Shown: positions 26,160 to 35,472 of the stretch, one piece after another
How the letters are laid out: the number at the start of each line of letters is the position of its first letter
Position numbering within the stretch: the first letter of the stretch is position 1
From: UTCHB3 sp008363265
Lineage (GTDB): Bacteria > Bacteroidota > Ignavibacteria > Ignavibacteriales > Ignavibacteriaceae
Reading direction: 5' to 3'
NCBI GenBank assembly: GCA_045863055.1
Contig: BTUW01000021.1
Span: forward strand, 1-64,000
DNA length: 64,000 nucleotides
The notes under the pieces: generated by a model
What the model was told of the DNA's origin: nothing
The model's database searches: none
Seen by the model: only the letters and a program-made list of their open reading frames with translations
Position numbers and translations under genes: made by a program

Positions 26160-27113
26160 ATGAATAAGTTCACTCACGCAATATATGTGGGGCTCTTTTT
26201 TCTTGTTGGAATATCATCCACGGTGTTTCTTTTTCTGAACGGGAAAGATTATTATTTCTCAACGCGGGAAGAAAGACCCAACAAAGAGATCGAAATGCTG
26301 TGGCGTCCAAAGGGAATTGAAGAAGTACCCCGCTACAAGAACCGGCTGGGCAATTACAGCGATGCCCACATAGTACTGGAGCCCAAAGGGTATCTGGGAC
26401 ATGGTCTAGGGATCGTCGGTACCCTGATGATGATAACGGGTGTTTCCGTTTACATGATCAGGAAGCGGGTACGTCTATTCTTCAGGTGGGGTTTGCTGAA
26501 GCATTGGCTCGAATTTCACATATTTTTGTGTGTGGTTGGTCCCGTGTTCGTACTATTTCACACTGCTTTCAAGTTTGGCGGACTCGTATCGGTCTCATTC
26601 TGGTCGATGGCTGCCGTTGTGTTTTCGGGAGTGATAGGGAGGTTTATTTATACCAAGATTCCCCGGTCGATATCGGGAAACGAACTTGATGCTGCTGAGA
26701 TCCTCAGAATGCAGCGGGATTATACGATAAGACTCAAAGAGAACTACAATCTTTCCGGTGAAGTGATCAGTGAGATCGAGGCTGCTTCAAATGAGGGTGG
26801 GAATTCTCCAAGAGGGACATTCGCCGGTCTGATCTCGATCGTAACCGATCCATTTCTTATCAGAGGGTCACTTTCGAAGCTGAGAAGAAAACTAGTGGCC
26901 TCAGGTGTTACAGACAAGGTCCTTCTGAAGGGAATAATCGGTACAGCCCGTGAGAAGCTTTCACTCGACCGGAAGAACAGGGTTTTAAAACAGATGCACA
27001 AGTTGTTCAGATACTGGCATATTTTTCATTTACCATTCGCGATAGCCATGTTCGTTATCATGCTTATTCATGTAGGCGTTACGATCTGGTTCGGTGCGAC
27101 ATGGATATTTTAG
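26160..27113 (+). CDS. Di-heme cytochrome b-like inner membrane protein
   Basis: 317 residues with about five hydrophobic segments (roughly 7-27, 78-100, 115-137, 142-164, 285-314). Two of them carry His pairs at the same spacing: His120 and His134, and His290 and His304, an H-x13-H arrangement as in cytochrome b and ferric-reductase-type heme b sites. A cytoplasmic loop of about 110 charged residues separates them. Predicted to pass electrons across the inner membrane between the quinone pool or the flavoprotein at 27717 and the periplasmic cytochromes. No named family recognised. First electron-transfer gene of a run whose next gene is 9 bp away. Confidence 0.65.
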   Translation: MNKFTHAIYVGLFFLVGISSTVFLFLNGKDYYFSTREERPNKEIEMLWRPKGIEEVPRYKNRLGNYSDAHIVLEPKGYLGHGLGIVGTLMMITGVSVYMIRKRVRLFFRWGLLKHWLEFHIFLCVVGPVFVLFHTAFKFGGLVSVSFWSMAAVVFSGVIGRFIYTKIPRSISGNELDAAEILRMQRDYTIRLKENYNLSGEVISEIEAASNEGGNSPRGTFAGLISIVTDPFLIRGSLSKLRRKLVASGVTDKVLLKGIIGTAREKLSLDRKNRVLKQMHKLFRYWHIFHLPFAIAMFVIMLIHVGVTIWFGATWIF

Positions 27114-27122
27114 GAGAATCGT

Positions 27123-27716
27123 ATGAAATTCAATAAAATGTATGTTTACATCCTCATTCTGGTATTCGCGGTGGCAGGTGTTGTTATCGTGGCCACCATG
27201 TCGGGCGGGAAAAAAGAAGCCCCCGCGCTCACAGAAGGTGCTCAGCCCCCGGCGGATGATATGCACAGCGGGCTCGGTGACGGAACCCAACCGGGTGCGG
27301 GCAATGTGAAAGAAGACATCAAGCAGAAAATGGCTGATCTTGAGAAGGCTGCCAATGAGAACCCGAATGATACTGTAAAACTTCTTGAGTATGCCGAATT
27401 CATGGGGATGGCTCACCAGACTGATAAATCGATCGACGGCTTTCTTAAATACCTGAAGATCAATCCAAAGAATGCGGACGTCCTGATAAAAGTAAGCAGT
27501 CTTTATTACCAGAAACAGGATTTCAATAACGCGCTCACATATATCAACCGGGCTCTTCAGATCGATCCGAAGAATACTGAATCGATCTACTATCTGGGCA
27601 TGATCGAAAAATCGTCAGGAAATGCTGCCAAGGCCAAGTCAACCTGGGAAAAACTTATAAAAGAATATCCCGGATCACAAGGGGCCAAGTTGGCAGAAGA
27701 GGAAATGAAAAAATAG
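27123..27716 (+). CDS. Membrane-anchored TPR protein
   Basis: 197 residues. One N-terminal transmembrane segment (about 7-27), a low-complexity Pro/Gly/Asp linker (about 30-62), then two to three TPR units from about 65 to 190 (for example LKYLKINPKNADVLIKVSSL and YINRALQIDPKNTESIYYLG). Probably periplasmic and a scaffold for assembling the cytochromes, similar in logic to the TPR protein CcmH/NrfG of cytochrome c maturation, though sequence alone does not show that role. The stop is directly followed by the TTG start of the next gene. Confidence 0.8.
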   Translation: MKFNKMYVYILILVFAVAGVVIVATMSGGKKEAPALTEGAQPPADDMHSGLGDGTQPGAGNVKEDIKQKMADLEKAANENPNDTVKLLEYAEFMGMAHQTDKSIDGFLKYLKINPKNADVLIKVSSLYYQKQDFNNALTYINRALQIDPKNTESIYYLGMIEKSSGNAAKAKSTWEKLIKEYPGSQGAKLAEEEMKK

Positions 27717-29057
27717 TTGACCGAATCTTTTCTTGAGGAGATGGGCGGATACTTTTTCGCCCTGCTCCTCATAATTATCACTGTTGCCCTCTATCTTCGC
27801 GGAAAAAAGAAGACAACCAAAGAAAACATCCAAATGATCGAGGAGGCTAAAAATCTCGGCCTCTACGAACCTGTTTCCCTCCACCCTTTCGTAAATGAAA
27901 ATGTCTGTATCGGAAGTGGTGCCTGCATTGAAGCCTGTCCCGAAAAGAACATCCTTGCCATAGTGAACGGAAGGGCGACCACCGTGAACGCCTCGAGATG
28001 CGTGGGACATGGTGCCTGTTTTCACGCTTGTCCCGTGCAGGCGATCGCACTCTACATTGGAACGGAGAAACGGGGTGTTGACCTTCCGCACGTAAGTCAG
28101 GAATTTGAAACCAATGTCCCGGGGCTTTTCATAGCCGGTGAACTTGGCGGGATGGGGCTGATTAAAAACGCGGTTGAGCAGGGGAAACAGGCCGCCTCAT
28201 ACATGGCTTCGAAGTTGAAAAAGGGAGGCAATAACGATTTTGATGTTATAATAATCGGAGCAGGTCCGGCCGGTATCTCGGCGACACTTCGATGCGCGGA
28301 GCTTGGGCTCAAATACAAGACCGTGGAACAGGACACAATAGGCGGCACGGTTTACAGCTTCCCCCGCTCCAAGATAGTGATGACGGCACCGATGGAACTC
28401 CCCCTGCACGGCAAGGTAAAGTTTGTTGAAACCAGCAAGGATCAGCTGATCAGGCTTTGGTCTGATGTGATCTCGAACAAAAATATTAAAATAGATGAGA
28501 ATGAAAGGGTTGAAACCATTACAAAAGATGGTGATCAATTCAAAGTGACGACGGTCAAAGGAAGTTATACCTCCTCTGCCGTAATTTTGGCCATAGGAAG
28601 AAGGGGTTCTCCCAGGAAACTGGGCGTACCGGGTGAAGAGCGTGAAAATGTCTTCTACCGGTTGCTGGAACCCGAACTGATAGAAAATAAAAATATACTT
28701 GTGGTGGGAGGCGGCGACTCCGCGATAGAGTCGGCCATCCTGCTCGCGCACGGATCGAACAAGGTATCTCTGTCGTACCGCTCTGATTCATTTTCAAGAT
28801 GCAAGCCGAAGAATCTTGAGAACATAAACACTTACAGCAGCTCCGGGAAACTGAAAGTGCTGCTCAGTACAAATGTTGTCGAAATACGGGAAATATCCGT
28901 GGTTCTTAACCGCGGAGGCGACCCGAACGATACCTTTGAACTTGAGAACGATCTCGTGTATATTTTTGCCGGTGGAGAACTCCCGACCAAATTCCTGGAA
29001 AAAGCAGGAATTAAGATCACCAGGAAATTTGGTGAAGCCATTTTAAGTCACAACTGA
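27717..29057 (+). CDS. Membrane-anchored ferredoxin-flavoprotein (TrxB-like FAD/NAD(P) oxidoreductase)
   Basis: 446 residues. N-terminal transmembrane helix (about 10-28); two Fe-S motifs at 64-75 and 95-106; a TrxB-like FAD/NAD(P) domain from about 172 (DVIIIGAGPAGISATLRC, then GGGDSAIESAI near 330). The Fe-S motifs lack the second Cys of the usual C-x2-C-x2-C-x3-C-P: they read Cys64, Ser67, Cys70, Cys74 and Cys95, His98, Cys101, Cys105. A GLFIAGELGGMG segment, normally the C-terminal FAD contact, lies between the Fe-S part and the Rossmann fold, hinting at domain rearrangement. A redox-active CxxC is absent from the TrxB-like part. Likely moves electrons between NAD(P)H and the membrane cytochrome. 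TTG start abutting the TPR stop. Confidence 0.8.
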   Translation: MTESFLEEMGGYFFALLLIIITVALYLRGKKKTTKENIQMIEEAKNLGLYEPVSLHPFVNENVCIGSGACIEACPEKNILAIVNGRATTVNASRCVGHGACFHACPVQAIALYIGTEKRGVDLPHVSQEFETNVPGLFIAGELGGMGLIKNAVEQGKQAASYMASKLKKGGNNDFDVIIIGAGPAGISATLRCAELGLKYKTVEQDTIGGTVYSFPRSKIVMTAPMELPLHGKVKFVETSKDQLIRLWSDVISNKNIKIDENERVETITKDGDQFKVTTVKGSYTSSAVILAIGRRGSPRKLGVPGEERENVFYRLLEPELIENKNILVVGGGDSAIESAILLAHGSNKVSLSYRSDSFSRCKPKNLENINTYSSSGKLKVLLSTNVVEIREISVVLNRGGDPNDTFELENDLVYIFAGGELPTKFLEKAGIKITRKFGEAILSHN

Positions 29058-29080
29058 TCAAATTTAATAACGGAATTTTC

Positions 29081-30652
29081 TTGTCCCGCGTCATCATCTT
29101 AGTGATGTTTACCGTGTTTTATGCTTATCCCCAGTTCTCCCCGGGAGATCTGAGCAATGCTCATGCCAACCTTGAAGGGATGAGCAACTGCACCCAATGC
29201 CACACTTCAGGTGACGAAGTGCAGAACTCAAAGTGCCTCAGTTGTCATAAAGAGATAACCTCCCTCGTTAACTCAGGCCGCGGCCTTCATGCCCGTGAAG
29301 CGAAGGGGAAACAATGCTACGCCTGCCACAGCGAGCACCACGGCAGGGGTTTCAAACTGATCAACTTTGTTCAGAAAGGTTTTGATCATTCCCGGGCGGG
29401 GTATCAGCTTCAGGGAAAACACGCCAGGTTATCATGCGCGGGTTGCCATCAGGCCAAGTTCATCAAAGGACCTGCTGCCAAAAGAGCCGGGAGGACTTTT
29501 CTCGGTCTGGATCAGAATTGCCTGAGTTGCCACTCTGATTTTCATCAGGGTACGCTGGGCAACACATGCACCAATTGTCACAATCAGAACGGATTTTCAC
29601 CCGCTCCGGGATTCAACCACGCCACCGCAGCCTTCAAACTCACAGGCGCGCACGCACGTGTTGATTGCTCCCGTTGCCACATGTCGACCACCCGTAACGG
29701 GAAGCAGTTCACGGTTTTCAAGGGGGTTCAGTTCGCTTCATGCACCAATTGCCATAAAGATATCCACAACGGCAAATTCGGAAATAATTGCACCGACTGC
29801 CATACCACGGACAACTTCAGGAATGTGAAGCTTAACGGCTTTGATCACGATAAAACCGGTTTTAAGCTTGCTGGGCAGCACGTCGCTGTGAAGTGTTCCG
29901 GGTGTCATGGATCCGATCTCAACTCCAAACCGGCACACAATGAGTGTATAAGTTGCCATAAAGACTACCACAAAGGTGAGTTCATGGTCGCTGATAAGCC
30001 GAAAGATTGCTCGGTTTGCCACACAGTGAGCGGGTTCACCCCTTCACTCTTCACCCTTGATCAGCACCAAAATAGCAGATTCCCCTTGATGGGATCGCAT
30101 CTCGCTCAGCCGTGTCAGGCTTGCCACTACACAAATTCAGAATGGAGTTTCAGGAAGAGTTCGATCACCTGTGCAAGTTGCCATAACAACATTCACGGAA
30201 GTGAGATATCTTCGAAATTCATGGGTGACAATAACTGTGAGAACTGCCATAACGTGGAAAAGTGGATGAACTACAAGTTCGACCATAACGAAACGAAGTT
30301 CAAACTTACCGGCAAACATGCCGGAAGGAAGTGCTACGACTGCCACAAAAAGGATGAACAGACATCCAAACCGGTCAGAATATTTGCTTCAACAAAAAAC
30401 AACTGCGAAAGTTGCCACAATGAAGTTCACAATTACCAGTTTAAGACCACCGGATCGAATGACTGTCTGAGGTGCCACACCACTTCGAACTGGAAGGCTG
30501 AGCTGTTCGATCACAGCATGGCGAAATTTCCCCTTTCGGGTGCTCATTCACTTCTCGAGTGTGAAAAGTGCCACAAGAAAATTGAAGCCAACGGTAAAGA
30601 ATTTGTAAAATACAAAATAGAAGATTTCAAATGCGCAGCCTGTCATTCCTGA
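29081..30652 (+). CDS. Periplasmic 20-heme c-type cytochrome
   Basis: 523 residues with 20 CXXCH heme c motifs and a signal peptide (about 1-17). Recurrent blocks read F-D-H, then F-x-L-x-G-x-H, then C-x-x-C-H, in the style of cytochrome c3/c7-type modules with bis-His ligation; motifs pair up over 25-50 residues. Expected to be a periplasmic wire taking electrons from the inner-membrane partners. Start is TTG at 29081; the ribosome site is weak (ACGGAATT). The last motif, CAACH, overlaps the start of the next gene in another frame. No catalytic-type heme (such as CXXCK) is seen. Confidence 0.9.
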   Translation: MSRVIILVMFTVFYAYPQFSPGDLSNAHANLEGMSNCTQCHTSGDEVQNSKCLSCHKEITSLVNSGRGLHAREAKGKQCYACHSEHHGRGFKLINFVQKGFDHSRAGYQLQGKHARLSCAGCHQAKFIKGPAAKRAGRTFLGLDQNCLSCHSDFHQGTLGNTCTNCHNQNGFSPAPGFNHATAAFKLTGAHARVDCSRCHMSTTRNGKQFTVFKGVQFASCTNCHKDIHNGKFGNNCTDCHTTDNFRNVKLNGFDHDKTGFKLAGQHVAVKCSGCHGSDLNSKPAHNECISCHKDYHKGEFMVADKPKDCSVCHTVSGFTPSLFTLDQHQNSRFPLMGSHLAQPCQACHYTNSEWSFRKSSITCASCHNNIHGSEISSKFMGDNNCENCHNVEKWMNYKFDHNETKFKLTGKHAGRKCYDCHKKDEQTSKPVRIFASTKNNCESCHNEVHNYQFKTTGSNDCLRCHTTSNWKAELFDHSMAKFPLSGAHSLLECEKCHKKIEANGKEFVKYKIEDFKCAACHS

Positions 30653-33600
30653 TATTACTCGTCTTTTTTATGGCCGCCGGCTACTCCCAATCACCTCACG
30701 GTGACCTCAAGGGGGTCGACTGCAGCAGTTGCCACAACCCTGAGAATTGGGTCATAGACTCAAAATCTCTGAACTATGACCACTCAAAAACCGGGTTCCC
30801 GCTCGTGGGTCAACATCAAAATGCCGACTGCAGGAGCTGTCACACAACTTTAAAATTTGACGGTACACCCGAAAATTGCGTTAGTTGCCACACATCGGTA
30901 CACGCGAACACTATTTCCACCGACTGCCAAACCTGCCACACCCCTTCCGGCTGGGGAGTGAAGGATGTGCTGCCGCTGCACGAGAGAAGCCGCTTCCCCC
31001 TTTTCGGAGCGCATCAGACGGCCGACTGCGGCCAATGCCATAAAAATTATGAGGTGCGGCAGTTCGAGCCGGTTCAGACCGACTGTTACAGTTGCCACTC
31101 AAAAGAATACTACTCAACCGCGGCACCGAACCATCCGATGAACAAGTTTTCGAAAGACTGTTCGACCTGTCACGATACCAGGGCGATCAACTGGAGAAGC
31201 CAGAACATCGATCACAGTTTCTTTCCGCTGACCGGGGGCCACAGCAAGCCGGGCTGTTTCGACTGCCACAGCAGCGCGTCATTCGCAGGGCTATCGCAGG
31301 ATTGCTACTCGTGCCACCGCCCTGACTATGAAGCCACTTTGAACCCCAACCATGTGGCCGGCAACTTTTCGAAGGATTGCAAAACATGCCACACAATTAA
31401 CGGATGGGTTCCTGCCTCGTTCGATCACAATCTTACCGCGTTTCCACTCACAGGCCGGCACACAACCGTTACCTGCGCGAGTTGCCACACTCAAGGATAC
31501 GCGGGGACCCCCAAGGAGTGCGTGAGCTGTCATCAGACCGATTATAACGCCACTACTAATCCAAATCATACTGCCGCAGGATTTCCCAACACCTGTGAAA
31601 CCTGCCATACAACTGCAGGATGGACCCCGGCACAGTTCGACCATGATGGGCCCTATTTCCCTATCTATTCAGGTTCGCACCGGGGTGAATGGAATGCATG
31701 CGGCGACTGCCACACGAATTCCTCGAACTATCAGGTGTTCTCATGTACTACCTGCCACGAGCACAATCAGACTGACATGAACCAGGAGCACCAGGGAATA
31801 CAGGGCTACAGGTGGGAGTCGAGTGCATGTCTATCATGTCATCCGGATGGTAACGCGGAAGGCGCGTTCAACCACAGCACTTCGCAGTTTCCTCTTACAG
31901 GCTCGCACCTGACGGCGGAATGTTCCGGTTGCCACACTTCCGGGTACACCACGAGGCCGCCGCTCGACTGTTATTCATGTCATCAGAGCGGCTATCAGCA
32001 AACCACAAAATTGAATCACTCACTTGCACGGTTCTCTCAGGATTGTACCGAGTGTCACAACACCACAGCCTGGGCAACCACCTCGTTCAATCACGCGATC
32101 TATGCGGGGTTCACACTCCAGAACAGTCATGCCAACAAGACCTGCGTTCAGTGCCATGAGACCACATATTCAGGCACATCAGGCCAGTGTTCAAGTTGCC
32201 ATTTATCCGACTATCAGTCGGCGCAGGATCCAAACCATGTGGCCGGCAACTATTCGCAGGTATGCTCACAGTGCCATACCGATATCGGCTGGGCACCCGC
32301 AACTTTTGATCATGCCATTGTTAATTTCCCTCTCACCGGGAAGCACACTACAACCCAGTGCGCCGACTGCCACACAACCGGCTGGGCGAACACGCCAAAC
32401 CAGTGCAACGGTTGCCATCTGACGGACTATCAAAACGCACAGAACCCCAACCACACCGGTGCCCAGTTCCCTCAGACCTGTCAGGACTGCCACACTTCTC
32501 TTGGGTGGACTCCAGCTACTTTCGACCACGACGGTCAGTATTTCCCCATTAACAGCGGCAAACACCGCAACGAGTGGAACAACGACTGCCGCTCCTGCCA
32601 CGAGGTCTCCAGTAATTATGCAGTGTTCACTTGTGTAAGCTGTCACGAACACAACCGGACCGACATGGACCAGGAGCACCAGGGGGTTCAGGGTTACCTT
32701 TACGCCTCTACCGAGTGTCTTGCATGTCACCCTGACGGTACTTCCGAGGGCGCGTTCAATCATACAACTTCAGGTTTCCCGTTAACGGGAAATCACGTCA
32801 CGCTGAATTGCAGCCAGTGCCACACTTCGGGGTACACCAATACATCAAGCGAATGCATCTCGTGTCATCAAAGTGGCTTCAACCTGACGAATAAATTGAA
32901 CCACACACTCGCGGGTTTTTCACAGAACTGCACTGAGTGCCATAACACTTCGGGCTGGGCGCAGACAACATTTGATCACACTGTCACTACCGGGTTCGCG
33001 CTGCAAAACAGCCACTCAGGTCAGACCTGCGTGCAGTGTCACGAAACAACTTACTCGGGTACTGAGAATGTGTGCCAATCCTGTCACCTGGAGGATTTTC
33101 AGGGGACAACCAATCCGAATCATGTGATGGGCAACTATCCGCAGGTTTGCGCAAATTGCCACACCGATATCGGGTGGGCGCCGGCTACCTTTGATCACAC
33201 GATCGTCGGATATCAGCTTACCGGAAAGCATACCACTGTACCTTGCGCTCAATGTCACACAACGGGATATACAGGTACATCTGAAGTTTGCGAATCATGC
33301 CATCTGGATGATTATAACGCTGCAACAAACCCTAACCACGCTGCACCAAACTTCCCAAAGGTCTGCGATGAGTGCCATACAACGGCAGCATGGAGGCCTT
33401 CAACTTTCAATCATGATCAGCAGTATTTCCCGATCTATAGCGGAGAACACCGTAACGAGTGGAACAACAACTGTCTTACTTGTCATACCGTGCCGGGTAA
33501 CTTTACTTCTTTTTCATGTATAAATTGCCACGAGCATAATCAGACATCCATGGCTCAGGAACATCAGGGGGTGGCAAACTATCAATGGAATTCACAAAGG

Positions 33601-33870
33601 TGTTTTGACTGCCATCCCGATGGTGAGAGCCGACCCGCCATGAAAAATGACCACGGAGCGTATCTCATCTCAGGAAAGCACTCTTCTGTTACATGCAACG
33701 AGTGCCATACAGGCAATGATTCACAACCCCAGTGTTTGACCTGCCATCAGGAGGAATTCACAATTGCACACAAACTGCAAAGAGTGAACACCAACTGCTG
33801 GGAGTGCCATACAACTTTCAGTTTCAATATCAACGGGAACATTCCCCGCAAGCTTGAGAGGGTTGACTGA
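30631..33870 (+). CDS. 43-heme c-type cytochrome with repeated 12-heme modules
   Basis: 1079 residues with 43 CXXCH motifs and a signal peptide (about 1-19, ending GYSQ). Hemes 1-7 form a distinct N-terminal part. Hemes 8-13 resemble the second half of a module; hemes 14-25 and 26-37 form two full 12-heme modules; hemes 38-43 start a third that is cut short. Equivalent Cys are at residues 357, 653 and 948, a repeat of 295-296 residues, each following the sequence HRxEWN. Inside a module the unit F-P-L-T-G-x-H..CxxCH, D-Y..NPNH, FDH recurs. Expected to act as an extended electron conduit in the periplasm or at the cell surface. Overlaps the upstream gene by 22 bp and the next by 1 bp. Confidence 0.9.
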   Translation: MRSLSFLILLVFFMAAGYSQSPHGDLKGVDCSSCHNPENWVIDSKSLNYDHSKTGFPLVGQHQNADCRSCHTTLKFDGTPENCVSCHTSVHANTISTDCQTCHTPSGWGVKDVLPLHERSRFPLFGAHQTADCGQCHKNYEVRQFEPVQTDCYSCHSKEYYSTAAPNHPMNKFSKDCSTCHDTRAINWRSQNIDHSFFPLTGGHSKPGCFDCHSSASFAGLSQDCYSCHRPDYEATLNPNHVAGNFSKDCKTCHTINGWVPASFDHNLTAFPLTGRHTTVTCASCHTQGYAGTPKECVSCHQTDYNATTNPNHTAAGFPNTCETCHTTAGWTPAQFDHDGPYFPIYSGSHRGEWNACGDCHTNSSNYQVFSCTTCHEHNQTDMNQEHQGIQGYRWESSACLSCHPDGNAEGAFNHSTSQFPLTGSHLTAECSGCHTSGYTTRPPLDCYSCHQSGYQQTTKLNHSLARFSQDCTECHNTTAWATTSFNHAIYAGFTLQNSHANKTCVQCHETTYSGTSGQCSSCHLSDYQSAQDPNHVAGNYSQVCSQCHTDIGWAPATFDHAIVNFPLTGKHTTTQCADCHTTGWANTPNQCNGCHLTDYQNAQNPNHTGAQFPQTCQDCHTSLGWTPATFDHDGQYFPINSGKHRNEWNNDCRSCHEVSSNYAVFTCVSCHEHNRTDMDQEHQGVQGYLYASTECLACHPDGTSEGAFNHTTSGFPLTGNHVTLNCSQCHTSGYTNTSSECISCHQSGFNLTNKLNHTLAGFSQNCTECHNTSGWAQTTFDHTVTTGFALQNSHSGQTCVQCHETTYSGTENVCQSCHLEDFQGTTNPNHVMGNYPQVCANCHTDIGWAPATFDHTIVGYQLTGKHTTVPCAQCHTTGYTGTSEVCESCHLDDYNAATNPNHAAPNFPKVCDECHTTAAWRPSTFNHDQQYFPIYSGEHRNEWNNNCLTCHTVPGNFTSFSCINCHEHNQTSMAQEHQGVANYQWNSQRCFDCHPDGESRPAMKNDHGAYLISGKHSSVTCNECHTGNDSQPQCLTCHQEEFTIAHKLQRVNTNCWECHTTFSFNINGNIPRKLERVD

Positions 33871-35468
33871 TGAAGCATTTGATCACCCTTTGCGTGCTGC
33901 TGTTTTTAACTTCTTCTCTTTTCGCCCAGAAAACAGGTGAGGAACGGGAGGGGAAGGTATCGTTCATCTCTTCCCAGAATATCTATGTTGAGTACTCTAC
34001 AACAGAAGGAATTGCAGCCGGAGACACCCTTTGGCTGAAAGACAATGGAAAGAAAGTACCCGCTGTACTGGCAGGTTTTATCAGTTCAAAATCGGTTGCC
34101 GGCAGCAGGATCGGAGAGGTGAAACTTGAGAAAGGTACACTTATATACGCCTATCCATCAGTGGTCAAACAAGAGGATGTAGTTGTAGTTCCTGAAGAGC
34201 CAACCCCGGTCATAACCCCGGAGCAGAAGGAAAAAGCCAGGAACTTTAAGCCTGTTGAGAAGAAGAACTACCGCGGGCGGTTCTCGGTAAGTTCGTATTC
34301 CGATCTGAGCAATCTCGAGGGATCACCCGGATATCAGAGATGGAGATACTCATTCTCATTTGCCGCCGACAGGATCAGTGGATCAGATTTTTCCTTCTCT
34401 TCGTACACCACTTTTTCATACCTTACCCGCGACTGGGGAAGGGAAGGGCACGATCTCGGCAGAAAACTCAAGGTTTATGACCTTAAACTGAACTATGCGT
34501 TGGATTCGGTCTCATCACTGAGCGCGGGAAGATTCATCAACAGGAAGATCTCAAATATAGGTGCAGTTGACGGAGTGCTTTATGAGAGGTCATTCGGGAA
34601 GAGTTGGTCGGGCGGTGTCTTTGCCGGAAGCCGACCCAACACTTGGGACTATGGCTACAATTTCAAGCTGTTCCAGACCGGTCTGTTTGTCTCGCTGGAA
34701 GATTCGATAGGTTCCGGAAGTTCCGAGAATACGATAGGTTTTGTTAATCAGACAAATGATTTTAAAACCGACCGCAGGTACATCTACATGCAGCATGTCT
34801 CGAACCCAATAAAGTCTCTTTCACTCTTTGCTTCATCCGAGCTTGATATTTACACTGTTGAAGCAGGAGAAGGGAAGACCAAACCCGATCTTACCAACTT
34901 CTTCGTTTCCGCCAGATATGCGTTCTCGCGGGAATACAACCTTAGCGTTTCTTACGACATAAGGAAGAATGTTATCTACTACGAAACATTCAAAACATTC
35001 ATCGATTCGGTGCTGTTCAATGAGTCACTCCAGGGGTTACGCGTTGGATTCAATACCACCGCGATTAAAAATTTCTCGATCTCACTCCGCGCGGGCTTCA
35101 GAAATATGGGTAACGACAAACGAAGCTCAAACGATTTCGGTGCAAGTATCTATTGGATGAATATCCCGCAGGTCAGCGGAAGCGCCAGTGCAAATATTTC
35201 GTTCAACAGAAGTAATTATGTTGAGGGGCTCAACTACGGTCTTACCTACTCGCGGAACATCACCGAAGATATCTACGGCTCTGCCGGCTTCCGAAGGATC
35301 GACTACACATTCCCGGTGAACAACATTAAACTCTCCCAGAACATTCTATCGATGGATATCAATTACTCCATTAATAAAATGTTTAACCTCGGCTTCAACT
35401 ACGAAGGGGTGTTTGAGGATACTTCAACCTACAGCAGGTTTTTTGTGGATTTGACAACGAGATTCTAA
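33870..35468 (+). CDS. Outer-membrane beta-barrel partner of the cytochromes
   Basis: 532 residues. Signal peptide 1-19 (ending SLFAQ), an N-terminal domain of about 80 residues with an SH3-like strand pattern (KVSFISSQNIYVEYSTTEGI), a Pro/Glu linker (about 105-130), then alternating amphipathic strands of a barrel from about 140, ending DLTTRF with the C-terminal Phe typical of outer-membrane barrels. Its stop-start junction with the 43-heme gene is TGATG. By analogy with porin-cytochrome complexes (MtrB/PioB and similar) it may let a cytochrome span the outer membrane; sequence similarity to those families is not evident by eye. Confidence 0.7.
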   Translation: MKHLITLCVLLFLTSSLFAQKTGEEREGKVSFISSQNIYVEYSTTEGIAAGDTLWLKDNGKKVPAVLAGFISSKSVAGSRIGEVKLEKGTLIYAYPSVVKQEDVVVVPEEPTPVITPEQKEKARNFKPVEKKNYRGRFSVSSYSDLSNLEGSPGYQRWRYSFSFAADRISGSDFSFSSYTTFSYLTRDWGREGHDLGRKLKVYDLKLNYALDSVSSLSAGRFINRKISNIGAVDGVLYERSFGKSWSGGVFAGSRPNTWDYGYNFKLFQTGLFVSLEDSIGSGSSENTIGFVNQTNDFKTDRRYIYMQHVSNPIKSLSLFASSELDIYTVEAGEGKTKPDLTNFFVSARYAFSREYNLSVSYDIRKNVIYYETFKTFIDSVLFNESLQGLRVGFNTTAIKNFSISLRAGFRNMGNDKRSSNDFGASIYWMNIPQVSGSASANISFNRSNYVEGLNYGLTYSRNITEDIYGSAGFRRIDYTFPVNNIKLSQNILSMDINYSINKMFNLGFNYEGVFEDTSTYSRFFVDLTTRF

Positions 35469-35472
35469 AGAA

